From assembly GCA_947449005.1 (NCBI GenBank), contig CANFPP010000017.1, positions 1-40,711 of the forward strand: a DNA stretch of 40,711 nt, in the 5' to 3' direction. A program made the translations under genes and the position numbers. Under the pieces are notes generated by a model. That model ran no database searches. It saw only the letters and a list, made by a program, of their open reading frames with translations, and was not told the origin of the DNA. The DNA is from Holosporales bacterium (lineage in GTDB: Bacteria > Pseudomonadota > Alphaproteobacteria > Paracaedibacterales > CANFPP01). This document shows, piece after piece, positions 1 to 8,074 of the stretch. How positions within the stretch are numbered: the stretch's first letter is position 1; each line of letters begins with the position of its first letter.

Positions 1-140
1 CTAACTTAAAAGATATGACGCAAGAAGATTTTGATGAAACAATTTTAAACTACAATGAAACTCCGAGAAAGAAACTGATGTGGAAAACTCCTCTTCAGGT
101 CTTTAACGAAAATTTACTCCGTGTTGCACTTCCAGCTTGA
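1..140 (+). CDS. IS30-family transposase, C-terminal end only (partial at window edge)
   Basis: The frame is open from base 3 to a TGA at 138-140. The visible 45 residues include ILNYNETPRKKLMWKTP and end in VFNENLLRVALPA. This is the typical tail of IS30-type DDE transposases (N-x-x-P-R-x-x-L-x-x-x-T-P-x-x-V-F). The DDE catalytic core lies outside the window, so activity cannot be judged. The right end of the element is probably near 121-160, because IS30 terminal repeats usually overlap or closely follow the transposase stop; the left end is not visible. The exported protease gene starts only 25 bases after this stop, so the insertion probably replaced that gene's original upstream region. 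Family assignment rests on the short tail alone. Confidence 0.7.
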   Translation, partial: NLKDMTQEDFDETILNYNETPRKKLMWKTPLQVFNENLLRVALPA

Positions 141-165
141 ATGTGGCAGTCAAAGATCATAATTT

Positions 166-1311
166 GTGAATTACTTTTTTATCGTGCTATTATGCTGTTT
201 CTCCTGTACTGCACACTCCATGCTTTCAGATGGGGTACATAGCACTCAGGATTATATTAATTTTTCTCGGTCTGAAATATTTGACAGTGTTTGTAGCATT
301 AATGATGTGCAGAGCAATATCTCTCAAACAGGTGTTCTCATAGGCCCAGACATCGTTGCAACGGCTGCACACGGTGTTGCTCATATGATTCCTAGCAACT
401 ATCGCCCCAATGGCGATGAAATCTGTGTTATTCCTGTTGAGACTGTCATTGTTGGATTTGGTAGTTATTTTTCTTCTGGCTACACCTACAAGGTTGTTGC
501 AGTTGTTATCGACCCTCGGTACTTACAAAAAGAATATGTTGATCACGGAAAATTTGACATTGCTTTTTTAAGATTAGAAAGGGAAGTGCGAGGCATTAAA
601 CCAGCAATCCTATTTGATAAAGCTGAGATTCCCAATGATGCAACTTTAGTTGTTGGAACTTTTGGAACATCAGATTTAACAGAATATGATAACTTTAAAC
701 GCGCCTTCATGCTTCTTGAAATGGATATTTACCAGCACAGCAGTAACGATCTAGAAGTATTTTCGCCCGTTAAATCGCTTAGCCTTTCTTCTATATTTTT
801 TAAACCGACAAGAGAGCTACCGAAGGCTCCTTCCTTGCAAGAAAGTGAGAGTGTCGTTCGATCATATGATGCAAATAAAAAATGGCATGAATTAAACAAT
901 CCTCCCTATGCTTTAGCATTACCAGGCACAAGCGGAGCGCCTGTCTTTGTTGAGCACATGGTAAATGGTAATATCCAAGAGTATCTTTTTGGAATTGTTA
1001 CTAGTTTTTCAACATTATCAGATTACACTTTCCACAGCCCGAAAGGGATTAATGAACGTGAGTATATTTTACGTGAAAAACGTGAAAAAATTTATGACCG
1101 TTATCAAACAATTTTTGCTTTGTTTTATCAACTTGAAGATAATTATTTAAAAGAAAACTCTAAAAAGCGCTCGTACCATAAAGATCACAACCTCACTGAA
1201 TTACTGGACAAACTTAAAAGCTATAAAATAGCCCCTATCAAACACAAGACTTCATGGTTGGATAATATTTTTAGCTTCTTGAATAACGTCTTTGGGAACA
1301 GAAATCATTAA
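166..1311 (+). CDS. exported trypsin-like (S1 family) serine protease
   Basis: This is a 381-residue protein. A Sec signal peptide spans residues 1-18 (hydrophobic FIVLLCCF, cleavage likely after the AHS). A chymotrypsin-fold triad is visible: His69 in ATAAHG, Asp131 in FDIAFL and Ser256 in PGTSGAPV. The Ser motif is GTSGAP rather than the common GDSGGP, as in several bacterial S1 and V8-like enzymes. The gene starts with GTG at 166. An in-frame TAA at 160-162 excludes any earlier start, and only this start includes the signal peptide. No clear Shine-Dalgarno site precedes it, and an IS30 end lies directly upstream, so expression may depend on the insertion. The 3' end overlaps the convergent binding-protein gene by 60 bases. 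A secreted or periplasmic protease is likely; the substrate is unknown. Confidence 0.8.
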   Translation: MNYFFIVLLCCFSCTAHSMLSDGVHSTQDYINFSRSEIFDSVCSINDVQSNISQTGVLIGPDIVATAAHGVAHMIPSNYRPNGDEICVIPVETVIVGFGSYFSSGYTYKVVAVVIDPRYLQKEYVDHGKFDIAFLRLEREVRGIKPAILFDKAEIPNDATLVVGTFGTSDLTEYDNFKRAFMLLEMDIYQHSSNDLEVFSPVKSLSLSSIFFKPTRELPKAPSLQESESVVRSYDANKKWHELNNPPYALALPGTSGAPVFVEHMVNGNIQEYLFGIVTSFSTLSDYTFHSPKGINEREYILREKREKIYDRYQTIFALFYQLEDNYLKENSKKRSYHKDHNLTELLDKLKSYKIAPIKHKTSWLDNIFSFLNNVFGNRNH

Positions 1312-2280
1312 TTGTTCAGCAACCTTAATGTTCAAACAAAGCTCAACAACTTGCGGGAATTCAACAGGTATAGTTGCAGGAACAGCTTGTCCGCGCAGAA
1401 TCTTTACAATCATGCGACCGGCTTGACGACCAATTTGATATTGATCAGGCCCTAAAGCAGCTAATGCTCCCTTTGACAGCATGTCTGTATCACTCGAAAA
1501 AACAGGGATTTTGTGTTCAAATGCTACTTTAAAAATCGCATCAAATGCTGATAAAGCCGTGTTATCATTATTGATAAAGATTGCATCAACTTTCCCAATT
1601 AATCCTTGGGTAGCTGCAGAAACTTCACTCGTTTTGCTAGCCGGCATCAAAACAAGATTCATGCCTTTTAATTGTGCTGTCTTTTGCATTAATTCAACTA
1701 AACTAACTGAATTTGCTTCGCCTGGATTATAAATAATTCCTATGTTCTTTAAAGAAGGGAGAATCCTTTTAAAAAGATCAAACTGCTGATTCACCTCAAC
1801 AAAATTAGAAACCCCGCTCACATTGTCGCCAGGAGTCGTTAAATTTGGTATTAGTTTTGCCCCCAGTGGATCTGTTACAGAAGCGAAAACTACGGGAATA
1901 TTACCCTCAGCCCCTCGTTTGGTAGCTTTAGCTACCGCTTGAGCTGGCATAGTCCCTATCGCAACAATTAGTTTAACATCTTGCCCAACAAGCTTTTGTG
2001 CAATTTGTGTTGCCAAAGTGGGATTCCCTTGAGCAGATTCATAAAGCAATTGCATCGTTTTTTCGGGCTTGTATCCTTGACTGAGAAGCTCATCAAGAAT
2101 TCCTTGCCGCGTTCTATCAAGAGCAGGATGTTCTACAACTTGAATTACGCCAATTGTAGGAATGTTATTTTTAGAAATTGAATTAGATGTTTGCCATTGC
2201 CACAATATGATGAGCAATAGAATAGCAGTCACAGGAAAAAAAAATTTAATCAAGTTGCTATATTTATTAGGATTATTCAT
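1252..2280 (-). CDS. ABC transporter substrate-binding protein, TrpX-like (copy 2)
   Basis: This 342-residue protein belongs to the periplasmic binding family often annotated TrpX (ABC_sub_bind). An N-terminal hydrophobic segment (about residues 12-27) acts as signal or anchor. The family pattern follows: IGVIQ..EHPALD near residue 45, then AQGN, ASVTDPLGAKL, GVSNF, IGIIYNPGEANS and, near the C-terminus, GRQAGRMIVKILRG. These correspond to two lobes of a type I binding fold for a small ligand. It is a paralogue of the gene at 2273-3307 and overlaps that gene's end by 8 bases, so the two are probably translationally coupled. No permease or ATPase lies beside them, so the cognate importer must be elsewhere or missing. 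The ligand cannot be read from sequence; tryptophan or another amino acid is only the family guess. Confidence 0.82.
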   Translation of the reverse strand: MNNPNKYSNLIKFFFPVTAILLLIILWQWQTSNSISKNNIPTIGVIQVVEHPALDRTRQGILDELLSQGYKPEKTMQLLYESAQGNPTLATQIAQKLVGQDVKLIVAIGTMPAQAVAKATKRGAEGNIPVVFASVTDPLGAKLIPNLTTPGDNVSGVSNFVEVNQQFDLFKRILPSLKNIGIIYNPGEANSVSLVELMQKTAQLKGMNLVLMPASKTSEVSAATQGLIGKVDAIFINNDNTALSAFDAIFKVAFEHKIPVFSSDTDMLSKGALAALGPDQYQIGRQAGRMIVKILRGQAVPATIPVEFPQVVELCLNIKVAEQLMISVPKDVIQEAKNIIQP

Positions 2281-3307
2281 TATCTTGCGCTACTTTCTCA
2301 ATTAAACGATCTGCTTTTTTGATTAAATTATCAGGTATGAGAATCCCCATATGTTTGGCAGTATCAAGATTGATAAGCACCTCGATCTTTGCAGGTCTTT
2401 CAACAGAAATGTTCTGCAAAGGCTCACCCCGCAGCATTCGCACAACCATCGCTCCCGTTTGTCTGCCCATTTGGTATTGATTATGAGAAATTGTGGCTAA
2501 ACAGCCTCTTTCTACAGACTCAGGATCTGCAGAAATAACGGGAACTTTATGTTCATTCGTAACTAATAACACACTCTCAAGCGCGGAAATAATTGTATTG
2601 TCATTAGTCAAATAGATTGCAGATACTTTGCCAATCAACGATTTCGCAGCCGCCGTTACTTCAATTGTCGTACTTGCACAAGCTTTCAATAATTTTATCT
2701 CTCTTTTAGCAAGCGCCTTTTCAATCAGATTAACAAGTATTACGGAATTCGTCTCACCAGAATTATAAATCACCCCAACAGTAGCGCAATTGTTAAGCTG
2801 GCTATTCGCCATTAAGATTGCTTTAATTAAGTCTGCTTGCTCTTCAACAGGAGAAAGATCCGAGACACCGGTAATACCCTTTCCTGGCTCTGGAAATTTT
2901 GCAATTAACTTGGCTCCGACCGGATCAGAAACACCGGAAAAAATAACAGGAATATTAAGGGCCCTTGCAACAGAATAAACACTTTGAGTAGAAGGTGTCG
3001 TTATTGGAACAATCACATCTGGCGCAATACCCGTAAACTTTTGACTAATTTGTGTTGCTGTTGCTAAGCTTCCTTGAGCATTTTGGTAAATAATGTTTAA
3101 TCGCTTAAAATTACTAGCATTAATTTCATCTTCAATACCTTTGCGAATTTGGTCTAAGGAAGGGTGCGGAGCAATTTGAGTGATTGCAACAACTCTAGGC
3201 TTATCGATTTCTAAATTTTGTGTGGATGAATTTTTAAAGTGGAGTAATAGGCAAAAAAGTAATCCTACTAAAACAATAGCAACAATTTTATATGGTGAAA
3301 TTTTCAT
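2273..3307 (-). CDS. ABC transporter substrate-binding protein, TrpX-like (copy 1)
   Basis: This 344-residue protein is the upstream member of a tandem pair. Residues 8-23 form a hydrophobic signal anchor. The mature part shows the same landmarks as its neighbour: VVAITQIAPHPSLD, QNAQGSLATATQ, VIFSGVSDPVGAKL, GVIYNSGETNS, LTNDNTIISALES and GRQTGAMVVRMLRGE. The order and spacing support a recent-to-moderate tandem duplication followed by divergence, with only partly shared residues. Upstream, in the coding sense, the purine-rich GAGAAGAGATC precedes the ATG and can serve as ribosome binding site. It is the first gene of a two-gene operon whose promoter should lie in 3308-3450. A role in uptake of an amino-acid-like ligand is inferred from family only. 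Confidence 0.82.
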   Translation of the reverse strand: MKISPYKIVAIVLVGLLFCLLLHFKNSSTQNLEIDKPRVVAITQIAPHPSLDQIRKGIEDEINASNFKRLNIIYQNAQGSLATATQISQKFTGIAPDVIVPITTPSTQSVYSVARALNIPVIFSGVSDPVGAKLIAKFPEPGKGITGVSDLSPVEEQADLIKAILMANSQLNNCATVGVIYNSGETNSVILVNLIEKALAKREIKLLKACASTTIEVTAAAKSLIGKVSAIYLTNDNTIISALESVLLVTNEHKVPVISADPESVERGCLATISHNQYQMGRQTGAMVVRMLRGEPLQNISVERPAKIEVLINLDTAKHMGILIPDNLIKKADRLIEKVAQDNE

Positions 3308-3637
3308 GATCTCTTCTCATTTCTTAACCTTAAACATAAATAGGGAGTACATCTGGTTTAATTACCAGCTATGATGCAATCGCCAATGTCGTGTAAAGAA
3401 AGAGAAAACCATATGTATACAAACCTTTTAAAAAATCTAACTTAAATTATTAGCTATCTGGCCGCAAATAACAATAAAAATATTGAACGATAAGCCACAA
3501 AAATTGAAAAACCTCACACATTAGTAACTTTTCTGGCACACTTCCTTAAAATTAAATATATATTTTCCTCTAAAAGACTTGTTTAACAAGGTTTTTTATT
3601 AATAGAGTCAGACAAAATAGTAATTACGTAATCTCAA
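3308..3637. other. 330-bp AT-rich divergent intergenic region
   Basis: No gene is seen. The stretch separates the minus-strand binding-protein operon from the plus-strand eipB-like gene and should hold both promoters. Two small inverted repeats are visible: CTGGT-TTAATT-ACCAG at 3353-3368, which could be an operator for the binding-protein operon, and CTTGTT-T-AACAAG at 3578-3590 followed by GTTTTTT, just upstream of the eipB-like gene. The TTAA-N7-TTMA box found before other exported-protein genes is absent at the expected distance from either start. Confidence 0.5.
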
Positions 3638-4555
3638 ATGACAATTCAAAAATCAAAATTAATACTTAATCTGGCCATACTACTAGCTGGAGTTTTTTTG
3701 TTTTCTTCAACAGCAATCGCAGGCGCAATAATAAATCCAAAGATTTTGCCTCCGACTGCAATAAATGATCAGACAAAATCAAATAGCCTTCCTATTAATA
3801 ACGCTCAACTTCCCGTGCCTCATATTACGCCGCATCGCGCATACTATGATGTGACTTTGGTAAAGAATCATTCAGAAGAAATTAGCGACGTCAGAGGTGT
3901 GCTCACAATTCAGATAAGAGATGTAGATGACTCTTGGGCTGTAGAGCAAACATCTAAATTGCGGATCATCGATGTAGAGGGTGTCGAGCATTCTGTTACG
4001 ATGACAAGCGCATCGTTAGAGCAAAAAGATGGCCTACAATACCAGTTTAATTGCAACACAATTAGAAATGGTGTTATGGATGAAAATATGCGCGGTAATG
4101 CTTTGATGGCGACAAAAAATGGCGAAGGTGTCGCAACTTATCAGTCCCCCCAAGCAATCAACGTAAAGCTTCCTATTGGCACACTATTTCCTCTTAATCA
4201 CTTACTAAAGATGCTGACTGCTGCTTCAGCTGGGCAAACTGTTTTCTCCAGCACTGTTTTTGACGGAACAAACGAAGCACAGACTCCCGTTGATGTAGAT
4301 GCAATCTTGAGTTCTTCTCATGCCGAAATTAACAATAACAATCAACAGCTTTTGCACACGGAAAAATCTTGGAATATACAGATGGCGGTATTTTCCTTAG
4401 AAAGCAAAGGTCCAGAACCAGACTATCAAGTCACCCTCACCTCTCTAGCCTCTGGTGTTATGACCAAATTGATCTTGGATTATGGCACATTTCAAGTTCA
4501 AGCTCTTTTAAACAAGGTGGAAATTTTCACAAACTCTCCAAAATCAACGTATTAA
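3638..4555 (+). CDS. eipB: EipB-like cell envelope integrity protein (DUF1849)
   Basis: This is a 305-residue exported protein with a signal peptide over about residues 10-29 (LNLAILLAGVFLFSSTAIAGA). The mature part matches the alphaproteobacterial DUF1849/EipB family: HRAYYDVTL near residue 66, RGVLTIQI, then LPIGTLFPLNHL, VFDGTNEA and the C-terminal LILDYGTFQVQALLNKVE. EipB is a periplasmic spiral beta-barrel protein needed for envelope integrity in Brucella. The family usually has a conserved cysteine pair, one after the second strand and one near the C-terminus, forming a disulfide. Here both positions lack Cys, and the only cysteine of the mature part is in FNCNTIRNG. The spacing to the VOC gene downstream is short (18 bases), so the two may be co-transcribed. 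Confidence 0.75.
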   Translation: MTIQKSKLILNLAILLAGVFLFSSTAIAGAIINPKILPPTAINDQTKSNSLPINNAQLPVPHITPHRAYYDVTLVKNHSEEISDVRGVLTIQIRDVDDSWAVEQTSKLRIIDVEGVEHSVTMTSASLEQKDGLQYQFNCNTIRNGVMDENMRGNALMATKNGEGVATYQSPQAINVKLPIGTLFPLNHLLKMLTAASAGQTVFSSTVFDGTNEAQTPVDVDAILSSSHAEINNNNQQLLHTEKSWNIQMAVFSLESKGPEPDYQVTLTSLASGVMTKLILDYGTFQVQALLNKVEIFTNSPKSTY

Positions 4556-4573
4556 TAGGAAGGAACTAAAAAC

Positions 4574-4966
4574 ATGAGCATTTTTCATTTAGCAATACCA
4601 AGTAATAATCTCTCTCTTTCAAAAGAATTTTACATAAAATCTTTTGGAGCAGTTATTGGCCGTGAGTACGATCACTATGTAATCTTTAATTTCTTTAATC
4701 ACCAACTGGTAACTCATCTTGATGTTGATGGTGTGTCAAAGGAAGTTAACATGTACCCAAGACATTACGGGATCATTTTTCAAAACCGTGAAGAGTTTGA
4801 CAGAATATATGATCTTTGCAAAAAATCAGGCGCGCCTTTTTTTGAAGATTTATTTGAGCGATATGAAAACAAGCCTGGTTGGCACTTTAGCTTTTTCGTA
4901 TCAGATCCATCGAATAATTTGATCGAACTTAAGTACTACGTTAATCAACAGGATGTTTTCAACTAA
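4574..4966 (+). CDS. VOC (glyoxalase/bleomycin resistance/dioxygenase) superfamily protein
   Basis: This 130-residue protein is the size of a single VOC module with paired beta-alpha-beta-beta-beta units. It begins HLAIPSNNLSLSKEFY, has a central HYGIIFQNREEFDRIYD and ends with FVSDPSNNLIELKYY, the usual second half in which the Glu of IELK is a metal ligand. His5, His65 and the C-terminal Glu are plausible metal ligands. A strong ribosome binding site AGGAAGGA lies 9 bases before the ATG. The reaction cannot be deduced: close family members range from ring-cleaving dioxygenases to resistance proteins and proteins of unknown role. Confidence 0.8.
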   Translation: MSIFHLAIPSNNLSLSKEFYIKSFGAVIGREYDHYVIFNFFNHQLVTHLDVDGVSKEVNMYPRHYGIIFQNREEFDRIYDLCKKSGAPFFEDLFERYENKPGWHFSFFVSDPSNNLIELKYYVNQQDVFN

Positions 4967-5055
4967 TTAAAAATTCAACGTTTTGTTCTTTTTTAATCGG
5001 TAAACCCTTCTGAAGTAGACTTTTAAAGAAAAACCCTTTAAATTTTAGCAGTCGT

Positions 5056-5132
5056 GTTCCCGTAGCTCAGCAGGATAGAGCGCAAGATTCCTAATCTTGA
5101 GGCCACGCGTTCGAATCGCGTCGGGGACACCA
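5056..5132 (+). tRNA. tRNA-Arg(CCU), CCA encoded
   Basis: All four arms fold. The acceptor GTTCCCG pairs with CGGGGAC. The D arm is GCTC/GAGC, the anticodon stem CAAGA/TCTTG has loop TTCCTAA, and the T arm is ACGCG/CGCGT with loop TTCGAAT. Anticodon CCT is at 5090-5092 and reads AGG codons. Discriminator A is at 5129 and CCA at 5130-5132. A run of seven T follows at once and may end the transcript. Confidence 0.95.
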
Positions 5133-5179
5133 TTTTTTTACCCTCTTAAGGGGGAAAATTATATTATTTATGGAAGAAT

Positions 5180-6160
5180 ATGACTAAAACACTTGTTACT
5201 GGCGCAGCTGGTTTTATTGGATTTCACGTGGCTCAATCCCTATTAAAAAGAGGTGAGACAGTCATTGGAGTTGACAATTTAAATCCCTACTACAATGTTG
5301 ACTTAAAATATGAACGCCTTAATCAGCTGAAGGCTCATAAAAACTTTCATTTCTTCCAAATTGATATTAGTGACAAGAAAGCAATGGAAGAAATGTGGAG
5401 TCAAAATGCTCCTATTTTGAATGTTGTCAATCTTGCTGCGCAGGCAGGAGTTCGCTATTCCCTAACAGATCCATTTCCCTACATCACTAGCAATGTAATG
5501 GGGTTTATGGTGATGTTAGAGCTTTGCCGTTATCAAGAGAATTTTAAGCATTTAGTGTATGCAAGCACATCTTCCGTCTACGGCACAAATGAAGAGATGC
5601 CATTTTTTGAGCATCAACGCACAGACAATCCAATTTCTCTTTATGCTGCTACTAAAAAATGTAACGAATTGATGGCTCAATCCTACAGCCATCTTTACAA
5701 AATTCCGATATCAGGCCTTCGATTTTTTACAGTGTATGGACCATGGGGAAGGCCAGACATGTCAGCATTCAAATTCATGAAATCTATGTTAGCGGGCGAA
5801 CCTATTGATGTTTATAATAATGGGCAAATGGCCCGTGACTATACTTATATTGATGATATCGTCTCTGGCATTATAGCAGCGCTAGATCACCCCAAGCAAA
5901 CCTCACCTAAAGACCTACATCCCGTTTATAACATTGGAAATGGACACACAGAATCTTTGCTACGGTTTATTGAGCTTATTGAGCAAAGCCTCGGCATTAC
6001 TGCTAAAAAGAATTTTCTCCCCTTGCAAGCTGGTGATGTAAAAGAAACATTTGCGGATATTAGCCTAGCAAAGCGTGAACTTGGATTTTCTCCAAAAGTT
6101 TCTATTGAAGAAGGTGTACCAAAGCTAGTTGAATGGTATCGCCAATATCCTAATTTTTAA
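5180..6160 (+). CDS. UDP-glucuronate 4-epimerase (NAD-dependent SDR)
   Basis: This is a 326-residue extended short-chain dehydrogenase. The Rossmann motif GAAGFIGFH is at residues 8-16. NLNPYYNVDLKYERL just after it is the signature of UDP-glucuronate 4-epimerases (CapI/LspL type) rather than UDP-glucose epimerases. The catalytic Ser is in YASTSSVYG and the Tyr-Lys pair in LYAATKKCNE. FFTVYGPWGRPDMS and YNIGNG follow. The enzyme interconverts UDP-glucuronate and UDP-galacturonate, giving sugars for capsule, LPS or exopolysaccharide. No other glycan gene is nearby. The last 11 bases overlap the convergent Sel1-repeat gene. Confidence 0.88.
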   Translation: MTKTLVTGAAGFIGFHVAQSLLKRGETVIGVDNLNPYYNVDLKYERLNQLKAHKNFHFFQIDISDKKAMEEMWSQNAPILNVVNLAAQAGVRYSLTDPFPYITSNVMGFMVMLELCRYQENFKHLVYASTSSVYGTNEEMPFFEHQRTDNPISLYAATKKCNELMAQSYSHLYKIPISGLRFFTVYGPWGRPDMSAFKFMKSMLAGEPIDVYNNGQMARDYTYIDDIVSGIIAALDHPKQTSPKDLHPVYNIGNGHTESLLRFIELIEQSLGITAKKNFLPLQAGDVKETFADISLAKRELGFSPKVSIEEGVPKLVEWYRQYPNF

Positions 6161-6737
6161 GACGACCAATTTTAGCAAACACATCTTGACGTTCTATTGA
6201 TGTCAAGAGAGAGCCAACGTGATCGCGACAAACCGCTGCATCTAATTGCATATCATCTAAATCTTTATTAGATGATGCTAAACATAAATAATAATAGGCT
6301 AGCGGTAGATTAACCGGCACCCCATCTCCATTTTTAAGCATAATTCCACAATTAAATTGTCCGGGGCCATATCCAAGATCTGCTGATTGTTTATAAAAAC
6401 TGAGAGCCATCTTGAGGTCTTGCTCAACGCCATCTCCGCTCAAAAAACTATCTGCTAAAGCTTTGTACGCCGCAGCATTTCCAAGCAAAGCTGATTTCTC
6501 AAAAAGAGTATTAGCATAAGGAATATTTTGTGGAATACCGTCACCATTTAAATACATCATTCCTAGTAGAAACAAAGCCTCTGAATTATTAAAGTCACTT
6601 AGGTTTTTTAAAAACTGAAAAACTTCTGCTGTGTTGCCTAATCTAAGATGATGATAGGTATACGTTTCAATCGAAGAAGAATTTGCCTGAGTTAAGCAGC
6701 CAAGAGTTATAAAAACAAAAGATACTATGTATTTCAT
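6150..6737 (-). CDS. exported Sel1-like repeat protein
   Basis: This is a small secreted protein of 195 residues from the ATG at 6737. A GAGG ribosome binding site, which overlaps the cvpA stop, lies 9 bases before that ATG. The longer frame would need a TTG that is itself part of this site. Residues 1-20 are a signal peptide (MKYIVSFVFITLGC), and a lipoprotein Cys at the LGC is possible but a weak lipobox. Three Sel1-type helical repeats follow: ALFLLGMMYLNGDGIPQN, AAYKALADSFLSGDGVEQD and GPGQFNCGIMLKNGDGVPVN. Such repeats act as protein-binding scaffolds and are frequent in secreted proteins of host-associated bacteria. It is placed 4 bases after cvpA, so probably in the same operon. The partner is unknown. 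Confidence 0.8.
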   Translation of the reverse strand: MKYIVSFVFITLGCLTQANSSSIETYTYHHLRLGNTAEVFQFLKNLSDFNNSEALFLLGMMYLNGDGIPQNIPYANTLFEKSALLGNAAAYKALADSFLSGDGVEQDLKMALSFYKQSADLGYGPGQFNCGIMLKNGDGVPVNLPLAYYYLCLASSNKDLDDMQLDAAVCRDHVGSLLTSIERQDVFAKIGRLKN

Positions 6738-6741
6738 CGCA

Positions 6742-7542
6742 TTAATCCTCAATAGTTTGGAAAAGTCTATTCATGTTACGCCGTTGTTTTTCTGAGTAAC
6801 CTTTTTCTGCCTCTTTTTCAGGGGCTGATTGTGGTTTCAATCGTGCCAATTCATCAGCTTCTTTTTGTTGTTGAGCTCGTTTTGACTCACCACTTTTTTT
6901 GATTGGTTTTGATTGAGTCGGCACATTAACAAAGGGAGCTGGCGCTGGCGGAATAAATTGATCAACAGAATTTTGCAAAAAAGCAGCAGCGGCACTAGAC
7001 CCGACTCTGTCGAGATTTTTATTATCTTCATTGTTACGTTTCTCTGCCTGATCTGCAACGAAAGTCTGAATCGATGAGGGGAGAATCTGCAAAACGACAT
7101 CACTACCCCGATGAATCACGGCGGAAAGTTTGCTTTTTTGTAAATAGTCTGATTGCTCCGGCCGCGGTACAAAACACCCCATCGCGATCTCAAGAGCACA
7201 AACAACAACAATACCTCTCACAACACCAAAACTGAAGCCAAGTGAGCGATCAATTCCCCCAAGTGCACTGTTTTTGATGATTCCAGACAAGAAATGGCTG
7301 ATTAAACTAAAGAGAACGAGAAAAAGAATAAAAATCAGAACAATAGTTACACCATCAGCAATCATCGGATTCGCTATTTGGGTACGAGCAATATTGCGCA
7401 ATAATGGCAGGCCAATGAATGCAGCACAACTGGCGCCTGTCCAAGAGACAAGCCCCAAAGCTTCTTTGGTTAAACCCCTTAGAATCCCAAAAAGACCAGA
7501 GCTCAACACAATAACTATAACGCCAATATCAATTCCGTTCAC
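6742..7542 (-). CDS. cvpA: CvpA family inner-membrane protein
   Basis: This 266-residue protein carries the CvpA domain in its first ~165 residues: four hydrophobic segments starting IGVIVIVLSSGLFGILRG, with LGLVSWTGASCAAFIG, a third near residues 60-85 and GIDRSLGFSFGVVRGIVVV. The C-terminal ~100 residues are polar, Pro/Lys/Glu-rich and end in SEKQRRNMNRLFQTIED, a tail common in alphaproteobacterial CvpA. CvpA proteins are linked to colicin V export and envelope stress tolerance; the mechanism is not settled. The start is GTG at 7542 with AGGG upstream. It sits between rnhA and the Sel1 gene in a minus-strand run. Confidence 0.85.
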   Translation of the reverse strand: MNGIDIGVIVIVLSSGLFGILRGLTKEALGLVSWTGASCAAFIGLPLLRNIARTQIANPMIADGVTIVLIFILFLVLFSLISHFLSGIIKNSALGGIDRSLGFSFGVVRGIVVVCALEIAMGCFVPRPEQSDYLQKSKLSAVIHRGSDVVLQILPSSIQTFVADQAEKRNNEDNKNLDRVGSSAAAAFLQNSVDQFIPPAPAPFVNVPTQSKPIKKSGESKRAQQQKEADELARLKPQSAPEKEAEKGYSEKQRRNMNRLFQTIED

Positions 7543-7557
7543 TTTAACAAACCCTAA

Positions 7558-8055
7558 TTAAATTGACATACGCTGAGCAATGATACCATTGCGAGCCAAA
7601 GCATCTGCCCTGTCATTTAAAGGATGATTACTATGACCTTTTACCCAGTTCCAGCTTATCATATGCGCCGCCAAAAGAAGATCTAATCTTTCCCAAAGGT
7701 CACGGTTTTTAACTGGTTTCTTATCAGCTGTTTGCCATCCATTTTTCTTCCAATTAATCATCCATTTCGTAATGCCATCGCGTAAATATTGACTATCTGT
7801 GAAGAGAGTAACGGAAGTCTTAGGAGGCAAAATCTGTAAACTTTGAATTGCCGCCATCATTTCCATGCGATTATTAGTTGTTTGCCTATCTCCACCAAAA
7901 ATCTCAAGCTCTTGGCCTTTGTACAATAAAAGTGCCCCCCATCCTCCAAGCCCAGGGTTGCCACTGCAAGCACCGTCAGTATAAATAACCAGAGGGGTTT
8001 CTTGTGTGATTTCCTTTAAGAAATCAGTCGTTTTAATATCTAGATTTTGCGTCAT
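7558..8055 (-). CDS. rnhA: ribonuclease HI
   Basis: This is a 165-residue protein; the core matches the ~150-residue family length, with about 20 extra residues at the N-terminus. It removes RNA from RNA-DNA hybrids during replication and repair. All catalytic acids are visible: Asp27 in [11 protein letters not shown], Glu65 in NNRMEMMA, Asp87 in LFTDSQY and Asp151 in DRADALA. His141 in WVKGHSNH matches the mobile catalytic His. The basic NWKKNGWQT segment is the substrate-binding handle. It lies 19 bases downstream of ispH, so the two are probably co-transcribed. Confidence 0.95.
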   Translation of the reverse strand: MTQNLDIKTTDFLKEITQETPLVIYTDGACSGNPGLGGWGALLLYKGQELEIFGGDRQTTNNRMEMMAAIQSLQILPPKTSVTLFTDSQYLRDGITKWMINWKKNGWQTADKKPVKNRDLWERLDLLLAAHMISWNWVKGHSNHPLNDRADALARNGIIAQRMSI

Positions 8056-8074
8056 TTCTTTTATACTTCTACAT

